NCBI RefSeq assembly: GCF_003369915.1
Contig: NW_022881614.1
Span: forward strand, 15,285,336-15,349,335
Length of the DNA: 64,000 bases
Source of the DNA: Drosophila miranda
Lineage: Eukaryota; Arthropoda; Insecta; Diptera; Drosophilidae
Direction of reading: 5' to 3'
This document shows positions 21,641 to 35,116 of this stretch, in pieces; the first letter of the stretch is position 1; every line of letters starts with the position of its first letter. Made by a program: the position numbers and the translations under genes. The notes beneath the pieces were generated by a model. It made no database searches. It saw nothing but the letters and a program-made list of their open reading frames with translations, and was not told the origin of the DNA.

Positions 21641-24600
21641 AAGAAAATAAAAATGAATTAGATAGACGTAAATTGCATGCTAGGTTAAGGAACTTATCAT
21701 ATGAAGAGCGCTTAAGAAATTATTTAGAAACCAGAAATATAATATTTTCTGAACTACGAGTGGATGGTATGCGAGCACTGTCGGTGCGGGTGAGAAAGGC
21801 GAGATCCCGTTTTAAGCAAAGGCGAGCTATGAGGAGGCAGGTGATTGCTTCAGTAAAGCGTTGGTGCAAGAAAGACCCGAGAGTTTTCGCAGAAATCTCT
21901 ATAATGGGCGAGTCCGTGCGAGGCCTGTTGGATTCAGGCGCTACACACAGCATGCTAGGGTGTAATGGTCAGGAATTCCTGGAGAAGCTGGGCGTGGAGG
22001 CTCGTCGATATTCTTCTATAGTGAAGGTAGCGAATGGGGAAGATCGCGCAATCGTTGGCCGAGTGGAATTACCGGTGAAATACAAGGGAGAGGTAAAAAG
22101 ATTAACGTTTTTCGTATGCCCGTTCTTGGAACAGGAAATTTACTTGGGGGTAGACTTTTGGCGGGTATTCTCATTGGCTCCTGAGGTGATGGGAGAAGGT
22201 CCAGTAGGGGCATCTCACAGATTAGTGGAAGAAGTGCTGGCTGATCAAGTCGCTCACTATGTGGAAGGCCCGGAGAAGGAGATAGTGCAGGAAGAATGGG
22301 AGTTGTCAGAAGAGCAAAGGGCAGCCTTGGATCAGGTGAAGGCAGAGTTTCTGACTTTCGAAGCCGTAGGCCTGGGGAGGACGTCGAGAGAGACTCACAA
22401 AATTCAGTTGGTGGAGAAGGCCGAGCCTGTGAAGGATCGACATTACCCGCTGTCGCCAGCGATGCAGGAAGTGGTGTGGGGTGAGGTGGACAAAATGTTG
22501 GCTTTGGGAGTCATCGAGTACAGTGGAGTCCGTGGAGCAACCGTACCACCGTGGTGCGAAGGCCGGGCAAAAATCGTTTCTGCCTCGATGCCCGAAAGCT
22601 CAACAAAGTAACCATCAAGGACGCTTACCCACTTCCTAGCATCGAGGGGATTTTGTCGCGTCTCGATCAGACGATATATATCTCCAGCGTCGACTTAAAA
22701 TTCGCTTTTTGGCAAATCGAGCTGGACGAGCAGAGTCGACCATATACGGCGTTCACGGTGCCGGGACGGCCTCTGTACCAGTTCCGTATGATGCCCTTTG
22801 GCCTCTGCAACGCCGCACAACGCCTATGTAGACTGGTCGATAAGGTGATTCCGGTTGAGATGCGTTCAAACGTCTATGCGTATCTCGACGACTTGCTGAT
22901 TATAGCTGAGGACTTCCAAACGCAGGTGAAGATTCTGCGACAGGTTGCCGAGCGTCTACGAGAAGCAAATTTAACGATAGGGCTGAGCAAATCTCATTTT
23001 TGCTATAAAAACATTAAATACCTGGGATTTATAGTGGGAGGAGGAGCGCTGAAGATGGATCCGGATCGTGTGTCGGCCATTTTGCGCATTCCCGAGCCGC
23101 GATCTGTTCGAGAATTGCGTAGTTTCCTGGGAACTGCAGGCTGGTACCGGCGCTTTATGAAAAACTATGCTGAGATGGCCGGTACGCTCACAGACGCCCT
23201 GAAAAAGTCGGGAAATGGAAAGTTTAAATTGACGGAGGAGGCAAAACGAGCCATGGGGGAGCTAAAAGCTGCACTCACCTCGGCACCAGTCCTGGTACAC
23301 GCGGATTTCAAGCGGCACTTCTACATACAGTGCGACGCCTCACATTATGGAGTAGGAGCCGTACTCTTCCAAAGGGATGACGAGCAGAACGAGAGGCCCA
23401 TAGCGTTTTTCTCTGCCAAACTGAATTGCCACCAAAAAAACTACTCGGTGACAGAGAAAGAGTGTCTGGCAGCCCTCATGGCGATCCCTAAGTTCCGTCC
23501 GTACGTAGAGCTTATGCCGTTTACAGTCATAACTGACCACGCCAGTCTCAAATGGCTCATGACCATGAAGAACCTGGATGGTCGCTTAGCTCGTTGGTCC
23601 CTTCAACTGCAGGCCTTCGATTTCGGCATAGAACACCGGAAAGGAGCGGACAATGTAGTGGCAGATACATTGTCACGCAGTATTGAAGAGCTGGAAGTGG
23701 ATCCGAGTAGTATCCTGGGTTTTGAAACGGTGGAGTTTGAATCTGGAGAATATCAGGAGTTAAGGAAGGAAATAACAGAGAACCAAGACCGCTTACCTGA
23801 TCTCCAGATTGTTGACGGCATGATATTCAAGCGCATGCGCTTTGAACGATTGGATGATCAACTGGAGGGCGCCGTCTGAAATTGTGGGTTCCGAGTTCGC
23901 TGACGGCCGCGTTGATAGACAAAGCACATTCGGAAGAGAAGACAGCGCACGGAGGAATCGCGAAAACCTTGCACTTATTGCGTAGGCAGTTTTACTGGCC
24001 GAACATGGCGATAGAGGTGCGGGATTATATCCGACGGTGCACCGTGTGCAAGGAGTCGAAAGCGCCGAATTATCGGATGCAGGTCGGGATGGGGCAAGAA
24101 GTGGTCACTGAGCGCCCGTTCCAAAAACTTTATATTGATTTTTTGGGCAAATATCCGCGGTCAAAGAACGGTCAGGCGTGGATATTTATTGTAGTTGACC
24201 AGTTCTCTAAGTTCACATTCCTAAAGACCATGACCAAGGCCACAGCAAAGGAAGTTGTAAGATTCCTCGTTCACGAGGTGTTTTACAAGTTTGGAGTGCC
24301 GGAGATGATTCACTCGGACAATGGGGCTCAGTTCGTCTCGAAAACTTTTAAGGAGATGACCGATGCATTCGGAGTCACTCATATGAGGACGCCAGTGTAT
24401 TCTCCGCAGAGTAACGCAGCCGAACGCGTGAATCGCACAGTACTCAGCGCGATTCGGGCGTATCTGGAAGACGATCACCGGGACTGGGATGTGCATCTGC
24501 CGGAGATAGAACTGGCTATAAGGGACTTTGTTCACGAGGCAACAGGCGTAACACCATTCTTTGCAGTCTTCGGGCAGCAAATGTATTTGCATGGGTCATG

Positions 24601-24955
24601 CTACAAGCTGGCAAAGCGACTACGGTCAATCGGCGAGCATGACATATCGCTGCTGGAGGGTCAGGACAAGCGACAACTCATCCAAAAGAGGATTCGCGCT
24701 AGTTTACATCAGGCATACGAGCGTAGTAGGGTAAGATACAACCAGCGAGCTCGGGTGTTTTACGCGAGGCCGGGACAAGAGGTATTCCGCCGAAATTTTG
24801 TCCTTAGTGACTTCGGAAAAGGCTTTAATGCCAAGTTCGCGCGCAAATTCATCCGATGCCGGGTAGTGAAGCCAGTAGGAGAGAACGCGTATGCTCTGGA
24901 GGACCTTAACGGCCGTCCCATAGGAGTGTACCACGCCAAAGACCTGAGAATGTAG
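21523..24955 (+). pseudogene. Ty3/gypsy pol, unit U2, two frameshifts
   Basis: All four enzyme domains are present. The shared 1-nt loss near 22524 separates protease from RT (ORFs end at 22611 and resume at 22551). A private 1-nt loss of G near 23876 creates a stop at 23877-23879 between RNase H and integrase. The integrase frame then stays open to 24955 with HSDNGAQF intact. One integrase stretch has private changes (near 24522). Confidence 0.88.
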
Positions 24956-24960
24956 TGAGG

Positions 24961-26731
24961 TGTGGGTGTGGCCTACGTTGGACGCGGCAGAAGAATGCAG
25001 GGCACGCCGGCGTGTGCTCAATAGTGTTCCGGAATCCGGTGGGCATGCCCACGCGTATGTTGTCCCTCCTGGGACTGACGACATACTCGTGGTGGTGTTC
25101 CAGTCCCACCTGAACGATAGGTGGCCAGGGCTGAGGGCGACGCGCCATCTAGCGGAAGTCCAGGGAGGCTCGATGGTGTAAGGGTAAATCGGGGGGAGCT
25201 GGAGCCGTTACTGGGGATATAAGGAAGAGAATAGGATTAGTTATATGTATTAGTAAGGGAAAAAGGGATAAATAGGAGTGAAAATATTAGAAAACGTGGA
25301 TTGGATTATGGAAATCGTGGAGCGTGGACGGAGTAACGTCGAAATTTGAAATTTTGTGCTTAAAACAGAAAGTTTGAAGTGAGTACAGAAAAGGCGGGCG
25401 ATAAAATAGGTTGTAATGCAGAAAATTTTACTAACAGCCGGCAAGGAATATAGCCACCAGAACCGGGCCAGAAGGTTTCCTGGAGAGGGACACTGGAGTT
25501 CGAGAAAGTCGACTGCAGAGAAGAAGACTGCCCAACGGAACCTGAATGAGTTCGTTCCAGTTGCGCGTGTGTGAGCCAAGTAGCGCGGGACGTGTGAAGG
25601 GGGAGGGTGAAAGAGGACGATTTAGCTGCCAGGGCGATTCTAGCCACACCGCACGATCGTTGCATCGCCTTCCAGTGCGTGCTACACGTTTGGTCTCATT
25701 CACCAAGTAAAAACCCCGAAACCCTATTCACACACACACACACACGCGCACACGTGTACACGGACCTATATAAATTTAGGGCTGACCGGCCACGGCCAGC
25801 GATCGCCCACGTCGTTTGAACTTAAAGAAAAAAAACATAATCCGCACTCCAAATACCGTTCCACATTAAATGTTATTTTGTTCCGTGTGTTGTCCTTTAT
25901 TTAGTAATTAGTATTAGCTTAAACCGTTTAACGTAAAATCTTGGCCATTGAAAAAAAATATGTAAAAACACCAACACCTTTCACGAACCTAAATCTGCGA
26001 TCAGCTGTTCAGTGCCAGAAGATTAACCCTTAGTGGGTGACGCGGGGGTCCCATCAGTCCACCGTATTTGGTCGAGCGATTTGTGGAAAAATATTGTTTA
26101 TTGTTTATGTCCCGGGGACCCTTAACAAGAGCTCTTGGTAGGTTAAGTCTCCGTAGGGGCCCGAGTTAAATTAACTCCCGTAAAACTGGATCCACTCATC
26201 TACACATATTCCATTACGTATGGGTGAGGGTATCCCTGTTGGTTGAACGAAATTTCAGCAGTTATTTCCTTGTTTGCCTTTGTGTCGAACGTTTTGGTGT
26301 TTCTTAGTGGTTAGTGATAATTTTGAGTATAGCTATTTATTAATGAGAAAGATGAAATTGTCAATTTACGATTATTAAAGCTTGGATATATATTGAAGCA
26401 TGATGCATTAAATTTAAAATAGAGGGAGGACGCGTGGCGTAAGCCATGGATTAGGCCAGCCGTTACCGTTCCAGCAGAGGGTGGCCAAAATGAACGTTGT
26501 GTTTGGTCACAGGTAGGGCGGGCGCGCGAAGTGATAACACCCAAGCTTCACCCACTTGATAGCCGTCTGTTTATGATTTTCTTTGTTGTTGTTAGGTTGT
26601 TGTTAGTTTTGATGTCCCGAGAAATAGTATGTCTCCTTTTTTGTCTACATTTGGCGGGCAAGGGGAACTACCCAGCCCTGGGGTCGACAGCTAGCCGGCA
26701 TTGCCCTCTGGGAAACAAGCCAAGTGTAACA
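24961..26731 (+). repeat. LTR-C (shared by U2 and U3), about 1.77 kb, full-length form
   Basis: It starts with TGTGGGTG after the U2 pol stop and ends ...GTGTAACA before the U3 primer site at 26734. It contains the CA repeat, the TATA box, an ATTAAA possible poly(A) signal near 25864, a GC-rich palindromic segment near 26035-26185, and the 166-bp block 26283-26448 absent from LTR-A. Confidence 0.82.
25767..25775 (+). promoter_or_regulatory. LTR TATA box
   Basis: TATATAAAT lies just downstream of the CA repeat. Equivalent boxes are at 5187, 17923, 35628 and 43164; LTR-D has lost it. The transcription start would be about 25-30 nt downstream. Confidence 0.6.
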
Positions 26732-27920
26732 AATGGCGCCCAAGATTATTTTCGAATTCGCATGCATCTGGACTGACGCAGGTTCGGGTGGTATTACAAG
26801 AAATGTCACTCGGGCTGGTAAAGGCAGATGAGGGGAATGAAAAAAAATAAGAAATTTAGTGGAGAAGACGACAGCACGCGAAGTGCAGTTTAGCTGTCCC
26901 GGCAGAAGTCGCTGCTGCAGGCTTAAGGTGAGCGTAAAGCTGGTCCTTAATGGCGCGGGGTGATTGATGCTAGGGATGGATAGACGGAGGCAGTTAACGG
27001 ATATATAAAATATGTGATAGGGACTTACGAATTACAGTTGAACATTTTGTCGCTATTCGATGTCGCAAGTGAACGTAAGTCACTGCCGTTCAACAAAAAA
27101 ATGGACAGGGAGCTTGCGACGGACACATTGCCTGGTGGACTGTGATATCGAATAAATCTGTGATGGAATGTGATATTGGAATAAGTTAGAGTAAGTCATG
27201 TAGGTAAATGTTCATTGTAGTTTCGCACCTGTTTGTTTAAAACAAAGCCGCTTTCGTGTTTTTGAACCTGTTGTCTGTCTGCCGAGAGGTGGTGAGGAGT
27301 AGGTGGCGCGGGAGTCGTAAAGACAACCCGCGATGCATCTGTTGTCATGGCAGATCGGTATGATGGATGACAGGAACAAATCACAAACAAAGTGAGCTCA
27401 TGCACCGTGAGGCTTTTCGTTTATCGGCCATCGCTTAGAGCGATGACTAGAGGATGACAGGCCACACAAAGGTGGTGTTCGTAATTGTAGGATATCCGTA
27501 GGGCGACTGTCAAGTGGAGCGCAGAAACTGGAGCGGTTGCTGGTCCCGGCTAGTCACGTGTCCCCCTCTTAATGAATCTTGTAAGAAGAAGAAGAACTGT
27601 TAGGAATTTTTGTTGTTAGGTTTTGTGTTGTGTTGAATGTGTTTGAAGCTTGAGTGTCTTAGGTGTCGATCGAATATACATGTATGTTATTATTTATTTA
27701 TTCAAATATTTAATTGCATATATCTCGTTAACGGCGCTGGTTGGCGCAATATTTATATCGGTATTTATTTATTTATTTATCCGAGTATTTATTGGTCCGA
27801 AGCGTGGTGTTATTTATTCTTACTAGTTATTTCTTTGGGTATTTATTTCTTTATTTATATATATTATCTTAGTTTAGGAGTTTCCCTTTTTTTTTGTAAT
27901 ATTGGTGTTGCTCGGTGCAG
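26732..27920 (+). other. U3 leader
   Basis: Primer site at 26734, then a leader homologous to that of U1, with the donor-like and acceptor-like sites kept. No gene is seen. Confidence 0.7.
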
Positions 27921-29483
27921 ATGCCACAAGAAGGGGGTAGTCGACAGTATCATACGCGATCACGCGTAAACAAAACAGTGGACCAGATAGGAGAAGTGTC
28001 AGGGGCGATGTTTGATCAAGATCGGGAGGAACTTGGAGCTGTGGGTGGGTTGCCAAGAACACCGGTCCAGGCCAGGTCAGAAGAATGGCCAATGTCCGAT
28101 CCTACACCCACGCTTGCTTCCGAACTGGCATCAGCAGTCAACGTATCGTTGGCTCAGGCTCATGCCACACACAGGGCAGCGAACACTGACTCGATTAGTC
28201 GGGTGTTGCAGGAGGAGTTGCGTAAGGGGTTTATCGAGATGATGCATCAACTCAACGAGGTACTCCAGCCGGTTAGACAGCTGCAGCAGCAGAAGGAACC
28301 GTAGCGGGAGGAGGTTCACCACGAGCAGGAGTATCGAGGAGCAATCCCGAAAAGGAAGCCGTCTAGCACGACTGATGCGCCGATTCCGCCACCAAAACCA
28401 TTTTTGGCTCGCTCGGGGCGAGGTGGTATTGGTCCGGAACCGTCTTCAGGAGTAGGACCGACCGCATCCAGTGAGCAGCATCAACGGGGGGGGCTTCAAG
28501 CGCGAAATTGGCGAAACCCGATAGCACTCAGACACTCGGGTCAGGGTCGTGGCGAGGGTAGGAGAGCTGGTGGGATTCCTCGAGAAGATCCGCATCCAAA
28601 TCCCCCGGGTTATAGACCTTGGCCACGGTGGGGCCGAGTCGAAAAATGGGACGTGACGTTCGACGGAGACAGCAACAAAATGACAGTCGAGGATTTTGTG
28701 TTCCGAATTGAATTCCTACAAGCCCAATGCCGCTGTCCGTGGGATGAAGTTCTAAAGGGATTTCATCACCTGGTTACAGGAAACGCGCGGGAATGGTACT
28801 GGCAGTACATCCGTGATCATGGCGGTGGTGTTTGGCAGGAACTAAGGGGCGACTTAATTGCTCGTTTTCGAGGCACGGCGTCCGAGTTCGACCGCATGAG
28901 AGAACTGCGAGAAAGAATGCAGCGGTCAAACGAGAGTGTGGAAGACTTTTTCCATGTCATGAGAAAGCTCGCGTCGAGGTTGGAGATGCCACCACCTGAA
29001 AAGGAGATGGTAAAAATCGTCAAAAAGGCACTCACAGATGAGATAGCGAGTTTCGTCTACGGCTTACGGGTTTATTCCTTAGACCAACTGCGGGATGAGT
29101 GCGTGGAAATAAAGGGACATCTGAAGAGGAAGGCTCGATCTTCGTGGAGAGGAGCACCCAAAGCCACAAACTATGGTCGCGGGCCGAATGCGAACGTCAG
29201 CGAGGTCGCGCAGGATCGGTCGATTGGCGATGAAGAGGCAGAGGTCATTGAGGAAGCGCAAGTGACACAGCGTGTTCCACAGAAGTAGATTTGCTGGAAC
29301 TGCGGGCAGACCGATCATGGCTTTAGGGACTGTATGGCATCGGAGAGGCGCATTTTCTGCTACCGGTGTGGAAAGCCCGATGCATATTGTCCAACCTGTC
29401 CGAATTGCGCGGGAAACGTGAAGAGGGGTGCGATCCAAGCAGGCGAATCACGCTCACAGAAGGGGCCTGCGCAGAGAAAGTAG
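27921..29483 (+). pseudogene. Ty3/gypsy gag, unit U3, three stops
   Basis: A TAG at 28302-28304 (CAG in U1 and U2) truncates the protein after about 127 residues. The frame then carries the two array-wide stops at 29286-29288 and 29481-29483. The first stop is shared only with U5. Confidence 0.88.
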
Positions 29484-32400
29484 AAGAAAATAAAAATGAA
29501 TTAGATAGACGTAAATTGCATGCTATGTTAAGGAACTTATCATATGAAGAGCGCTTAAGAAATTATTTAGAAACGAGAAATAGAATATTTTCTGAACTAC
29601 GAGTGGATGGTATGCGAGCACTGTCGGTGCGGGTGAGAAAGGCGAGATCCCGTTTTAAGCAAAGGCGAGCTATGAGGAGGCAGGTGATTGCTTCAGTAAA
29701 GCGTTGGTGCAAGAAAGACCCGAGAGTTTTCGCAGAAATCTCTATAATGGGCGAGTCCGTGCGAGGCCTGTTGGATTCAGGCGCTACACACAGCATGCTA
29801 GGGTGTAATGGTCAGGAATTCCTGGAGAAGCTGGGCGTGGAGGCTCGTCGATATTCTTCTATAGTGAAGGTAGCGAATGGGGAAGATCGCGCAATCGTTG
29901 GCCGAGTGGAATTACCGGTGAAATACAAGGGAGAGGTAAAAAGATTAACGTTTTTCGTATGCCCGTTCTTGGAACAGGAAATTTACTTGGGGGTAGACTT
30001 TTGGCGGGTATTCTCATTGGCTCCTGAGGTGATGTGAGAAGGTCCAGTAGGGGCATCTCACAGATTAGTGGAAGAAGTGCTGGCTGATCAAGTCGCTCAC
30101 TATGTGGAAGGCCCGGAGAAGGAGATAGTGCAGGAAGAATGGGAGTTGTCAGAAGAGCAAAGGGCAGCCTTGGATCAGGTGAAGGCAGAGTTTCTGACTT
30201 TCGAAGCCGTAGGCCTGGGGAGGACGTCGAGAGAGACTCACAAAATTCAGTTGGTGGAGAAGGCCGAGCCTGTGAAGGATCGACATTACCCGCTGTCGCC
30301 AGCGATGCAGGAAGTGGTGTGTGGTGAGGTGGACAAAATGTTGGCTTTGGGAGTCATCGAGTACAGTGGAGTCCGTGGAGCAACCGTACCACCGTGGTGC
30401 GAAGGCCGGGCAAAAATCGCCTCGATGCCCGAAAGCTCAACAAAGTAACCATCAAGGACGCTTACCCACTTCCTAGCATCGAGGGGATTTTGTCGCGTCT
30501 CGATCAGACGATATATATCTCCAGCGTCGACTTAAAATTCGCTTTTTGGAAAATCGAGCTGGACGAGCAGAGTCGACCATATACGGCGTTCACGGTGCCG
30601 GGACGGCCTCTGTACCAGTTCCGTATGATGCCCTTTGGCCTCTGCAACGCCGCACAACGCCTATGTAGACTGGTCGATAAGGTGATTCCGGTTGAGATGC
30701 GTTCAAACGTCTATGCGTATCTCGACGACTTGCTGATTATAGCTGAGGACTTCCAAACGCACGTGAAGATTCTGCGACAGGTTGCCGAGCGTCTACGAGA
30801 AGCAAATTTAACGATAGGGCTGAGCAAATCTCATTTTTGCTATAAAAACATTAAATACCTGGGATTTATAGTGGGAGGAGGAGCGCTGAAGATGGATCCG
30901 GATCGTGTGTCGGCCATTTTGCGAATTCCCGAGCCGCGATCTGTTCGAGAATTGCGTAGTTTCCTGGGAACTGCGGGCTGGTACCGGCGCTTTATGAAAA
31001 ACTATGCTGAGATGGCCGGTCCGCTCACAGACGCCCTGAAAAAGTCGGGAAATGGAAAGTTTAAATTGACGGAGGAGGCAAAACGAGCCATGGGGGAGCT
31101 AAAAGCTGCACTCACCTCGGCACCAGTCCTGGTACACGCGGATTTCAAGCGGCACTTCTACATACAGTGCGACGCCTCACATTATGGAGTAGGAGCCGTA
31201 CTCTTCCAAAGGGATGACGAGCAGAACGAGAGGCCCATAGCGTTTTTCTCTGCCAAACTGAATTGCCACCAAAAAAACTACTCGGTGACAGAGAAAGAGT
31301 GTCTGGCAGCCCTCATGGCGATCCTTAAGTTCCGTCCGTACGTAGAGCTTATGCCGTTTACAGTCATAACTGACCACGCCAGTCTCAAATGGCTCATGAC
31401 CATGAAGAACCTGGATGGTCGCTTAGCTCGTTGATCCCTTCAACTGCAGGCCTTCGATTTCGGCATAGAACACCGGAAAGGAGCGGACAATGTAGTGGCA
31501 GATACATTGTCACGCAGTATTGAAGAGCTGGAAGTGGATCCGAGTAGTATCCTGGGTTTTGAAACGGTGGAGTTTGAATCTGGAGAATATCAGGAGTTAA
31601 GGAAGGAAATAACAGAGAACCAAGACCGCTTACCTGATCTCCAGATTGTTGACGGCATGATATTCAAGCGCATGCGCTTTGAACGATTGGATCATCAACT
31701 GGAGGGCGCCGTCTGGAAATTGTGGGTTCCGAGTTCGCTGACGGCCGCGTTGATAGACAAAGCACATTCGGAAGAGAAGACAGCGCACGGAGGAATCGCG
31801 AAAACCTTGCACTTATTGCGTAGGCAGTTTTACTGGCCGAACATGGCGATAGAGGTGCGGGATTATATCCGACGGTGCACCGTGTGCAAGGAGTCGAAAG
31901 CGCCGAATTATCGGATGCAGGTCGGGATGGGGCAAGAAGTGGTCACTGAGCGCCCGTTCCAAAAACTTTATATTGATTTTTTGGGCAAATATCCGCGGTC
32001 AAAGAACGGTCAGGCGTGGATATTTATTGTAGTTGACCAGTTCTCTAAGTTCACATTCCTAAAGACCATGACCAAGGCCACAGCAAAGGAAGTTGTAAGA
32101 TTCCTCGTTCACGAGGTGTTTTACAAGTTTGGAGTGCCGGAGATGATTCACTCGGACAATGGGGCTCAGTTCGTCTCGAAAACTTTTAAGGAGATGACCG
32201 ATGCATTCGGAGTCACTCATATGAGGACGCCAGTGTATTCTCCGCAGAGTAACGCAGCCGAACGCGTGAATCGCACAGTACTCAGCGCGATTCGGGCGTA
32301 TCTGGAAGACGATCACCGGGACTGGGATGTGCATCTGCCGGAGATAGACCTGGCTATTAGGAACTCGGTTCCCGAGGCAACAGGCGTAACACCATTCTTT

Positions 32401-32793
32401 GCAGTCTTCGGGCAGCAAATGTATTTGCATGGGTCATGCTACAAGCTGGCAAAGCGACTGCGGTCAATCGGCGAGCATGACATATCGCTGCTGGAGGGTC
32501 AGGACAAGCGACAACTCATCCAAAAGAGGATTCGCGCTAGTTTACATCAGGCATACGAGCGTAGTAGGGTAAGATACAACCAGCGAGCTCGGGTGTTTTA
32601 CGCGAGGCCGGGACAAGAGGTATTCCGCCGAAATTTTGTCCTTAGTGACTTCGGAAAAGGCTTTAATGCCAAGTTCGCGCGCAAATTCATCCGATGCCGG
32701 GTAGTGAAGCCAGTAGGAGAGAACGCGTATGCTCTGGAGGACCTTAACGGCCGTCCCATAGGAGTGTACCACGCCAAAGACCTGAGAATGTAG
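29366..32793 (+). pseudogene. Ty3/gypsy pol, unit U3, broken
   Basis: A TGA at 30035-30037 (GGA in U1) ends the protease part. The shared 1-nt loss is near 30366. A 6-nt deletion near 30418 removes two RT residues, and RT has FAFWKIEL instead of FAFWQIEL. A private TGG-to-TGA at 31432-31434 ends the RNase H part. The integrase part (31495-32793) stays open. The 30035 stop, the 6-nt deletion and the Q-to-K change are shared with U5. Confidence 0.88.
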
Positions 32794-32798
32794 TGAGG

Positions 32799-33391
32799 TG
32801 TGGGTGTGGCCTACGTTGGGCGCGGCAGAAGAATGCAGGGCACGCCGGCGTGTGCTCAATAGTGTTCCGGAATCCGGTGGGCATGCCCACGCGTATGTTG
32901 TCCCTCCTGGGACTGACGACATACTCGTGGTGGTGTTCCAGTCCCACCTGAACGATAGGTGGCCAGGGCTGAGGGCGACGCGCCATCTAGCGGAAGTCCA
33001 GGGAGGCTCGATGGTGTAAGGGTACATCGGGGGGAGCTGGAGCCGTTACTGGGGATATAAGGAAGAGAATAGGATTAGTTATATGTATTAGTAAGGGAAA
33101 AAGGGATAAATAGGAGTGAAAATATTAGAAAACGTGGATTGGATTATGGAAATCGTGGAGCGTCGACGGAGTAACGTCGAAATTTGAAATTTTGTGCTTA
33201 AAACAAAAAGTTTGAAGTGAGTACAGAAAAGGCGGGCGATAAAATAGGTTGTAATGCTGAAAATTTTACTAACAGCCGGCAAGGAATATAGCCACCAGAA
33301 CCGGGCCAGAAGGTTTCCTGGAGAGGGACACTGGAGTTCGAGAACGACAGCTAGCCGGCATTGCCCTCTGGGAAACAAGCCAAGTGTAACA
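32799..33391 (+). repeat. LTR-D (shared by U3 and U4), internally deleted to 0.59 kb
   Basis: The LTR start and end are normal, but sequence jumps from GTTCGAGAA to CGACAGCTAG near 33344, removing about 1.18 kb including the CA repeat, TATA box and the 166-bp block. GTCGAC occurs at both intact breakpoints, so short homology may have guided the deletion. Without the TATA box this LTR should not promote transcription. Confidence 0.85.
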
Positions 33392-34926
33392 AATGGCGCC
33401 CAAGATTATTTTCGAATTCGCATGCATCTGGACTGACGCAGGTTCGGGTGGTATTACAAGAAATGTCACTCGGGCTGGTAAAGGCAGATGAGGGGAATGA
33501 AAAAAAATAATAAATTTAGTGGAGAAGACGACAGCTCGCGAAGTGCAGTTTAGCTGTCCCGGCAGAAGTCGCTGCTGCAGGCTTAAGGTGAGCGTAAAGC
33601 TGGTCCTTAATGGCGCGGGGTGATTGATGCTAGGGATGGATAGACGGAGGCAGTTAACGGATATATAAAATATGTGATAGGGACTTACGAATTACAGTTG
33701 AACATTTTGTCGCTATTCGATGTCGCAAGTGAACGTAAGTCACTGCCGTTCAACAAAAAAATGGACAGGGAGTTTGCGACGGACACATTGCCTGGTGGAC
33801 TGTGATATCGAATAAATCTGTGATGGAATGTGATATTGGAATAAGTTAGAGTAAGTCATGTAGGTAAATGTTCATTGTAGTTTCGCACCTGTTTGTTTAA
33901 AACAAAGCCGCTTTCGTGTTTTTGAACCTGTTGTCTGTCTGCCGAGAGGTGGTGAGGAGTAGGTGGCCCGGGAGTCGTAAAGACAACCCGCGATGCATCT
34001 GTTGTCATGGCAGATCGGTATGATGGATGACAGGAACAAATCACAAACAAAGTGAGCTCATGCACCGTGAGGCTTTTCGTTTATCGTCCATCGCTTAGAG
34101 CGATGACTAGAGTAGATGACAGGCCACACAAAGGTGGTGTTCGTAATTGTAGGATATCCGTAGGGCGACTGTCAAGTGGAGCGCAGAAACTGGAGCGGTT
34201 GCTGGTCCCGGCTAGTCACGTGTCCCCCTCTTAATGAATCTTGTAAGAAGAAGAAGAACTGTTAGGAATTTTTGTTGTTAGGTTTTGTGTTGTGTTGAAT
34301 GTGTTTGAAGCTTGAGTGTCTTAGGTGTCGATCGAATATACATGTATGTTATTATTTATTTATTCAAATATTTAATTGCATATATCTCGTTAACGGCGCT
34401 GGTTGGCGCAATATTTATATCGGTATTTATTTATTTATTTATCGGAGTATTTATTGGTCCGAAGCGTGGTGTTATTTATTCTTACTAGTTATTTCTTTGG
34501 GTATTTATTTCTTTATTTATATATATTATCTTAGTTTAGGAGTTTCCCTTTTTTTTTGTAATATTGGTGTTGCTCGGTGCAGATGCCACAAGAAGGGGGT
34601 AGTCGACAGTATCATACGCGATCACGCGTAAACAAAACAGTGGACCAGATAGGAGAAGTGTCAGGGGCGATGTTTGATCAAGATCGGGAGGAACTTGGAG
34701 CTGTGGGTGGGTTGCCAAGAACACCGGTCCAGGCCAGGTCAGAAGAATGGCCAATGTCCGATCCTACACCCACGCTTGCTTCCGAACTGGCATCAGCAGT
34801 CAACGTATCGTTGGCTCAGGCTCATGCGACACACAGGGCAGCGAACACTGACTCGATTAGTCGGGTGTTGCAGGAGGAGTTGCGTAAGGGGTTTATCGAG
34901 ATGATGCATCAACTCAACGAGGTACT
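33392..34926 (+). mobile_element. Unit U4 remnant: leader plus first 115 codons of gag
   Basis: The primer site (33394), leader and gag start (34583) are present. Then gag jumps into the next LTR at about 34926-34929. The rest of gag, all of pol and the beginning of LTR-E are gone. TCC is present at both parental breakpoints. Confidence 0.88.
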
Positions 34927-35116
34927 CCCTCCTGGGACTGACGACATACTCGTGGTGGTGTTCCAGTCCCACCTGAACGATAGGTGGCCAGGGCTGAGGG
35001 CGACGCGCCATCTAGCGGAAGTCCAGGGAGGCTCGATGGTGTATGGTGACATCGGGGGGAGCTGGAGCCGTTACTGGGGATATAAGGAAGAGAATAGGAT
35101 TAGTTATATGTATTAG
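34583..35116 (+). pseudogene. Chimeric ORF: gag N-terminus fused to LTR sequence
   Basis: The gag frame continues through the deletion junction into 62 codons of LTR, ending at 35116 (177 codons from the ATG). The LTR part resembles no known protein and is in a region otherwise non-coding. It is an accidental fusion and not a likely functional gene. Confidence 0.75.
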
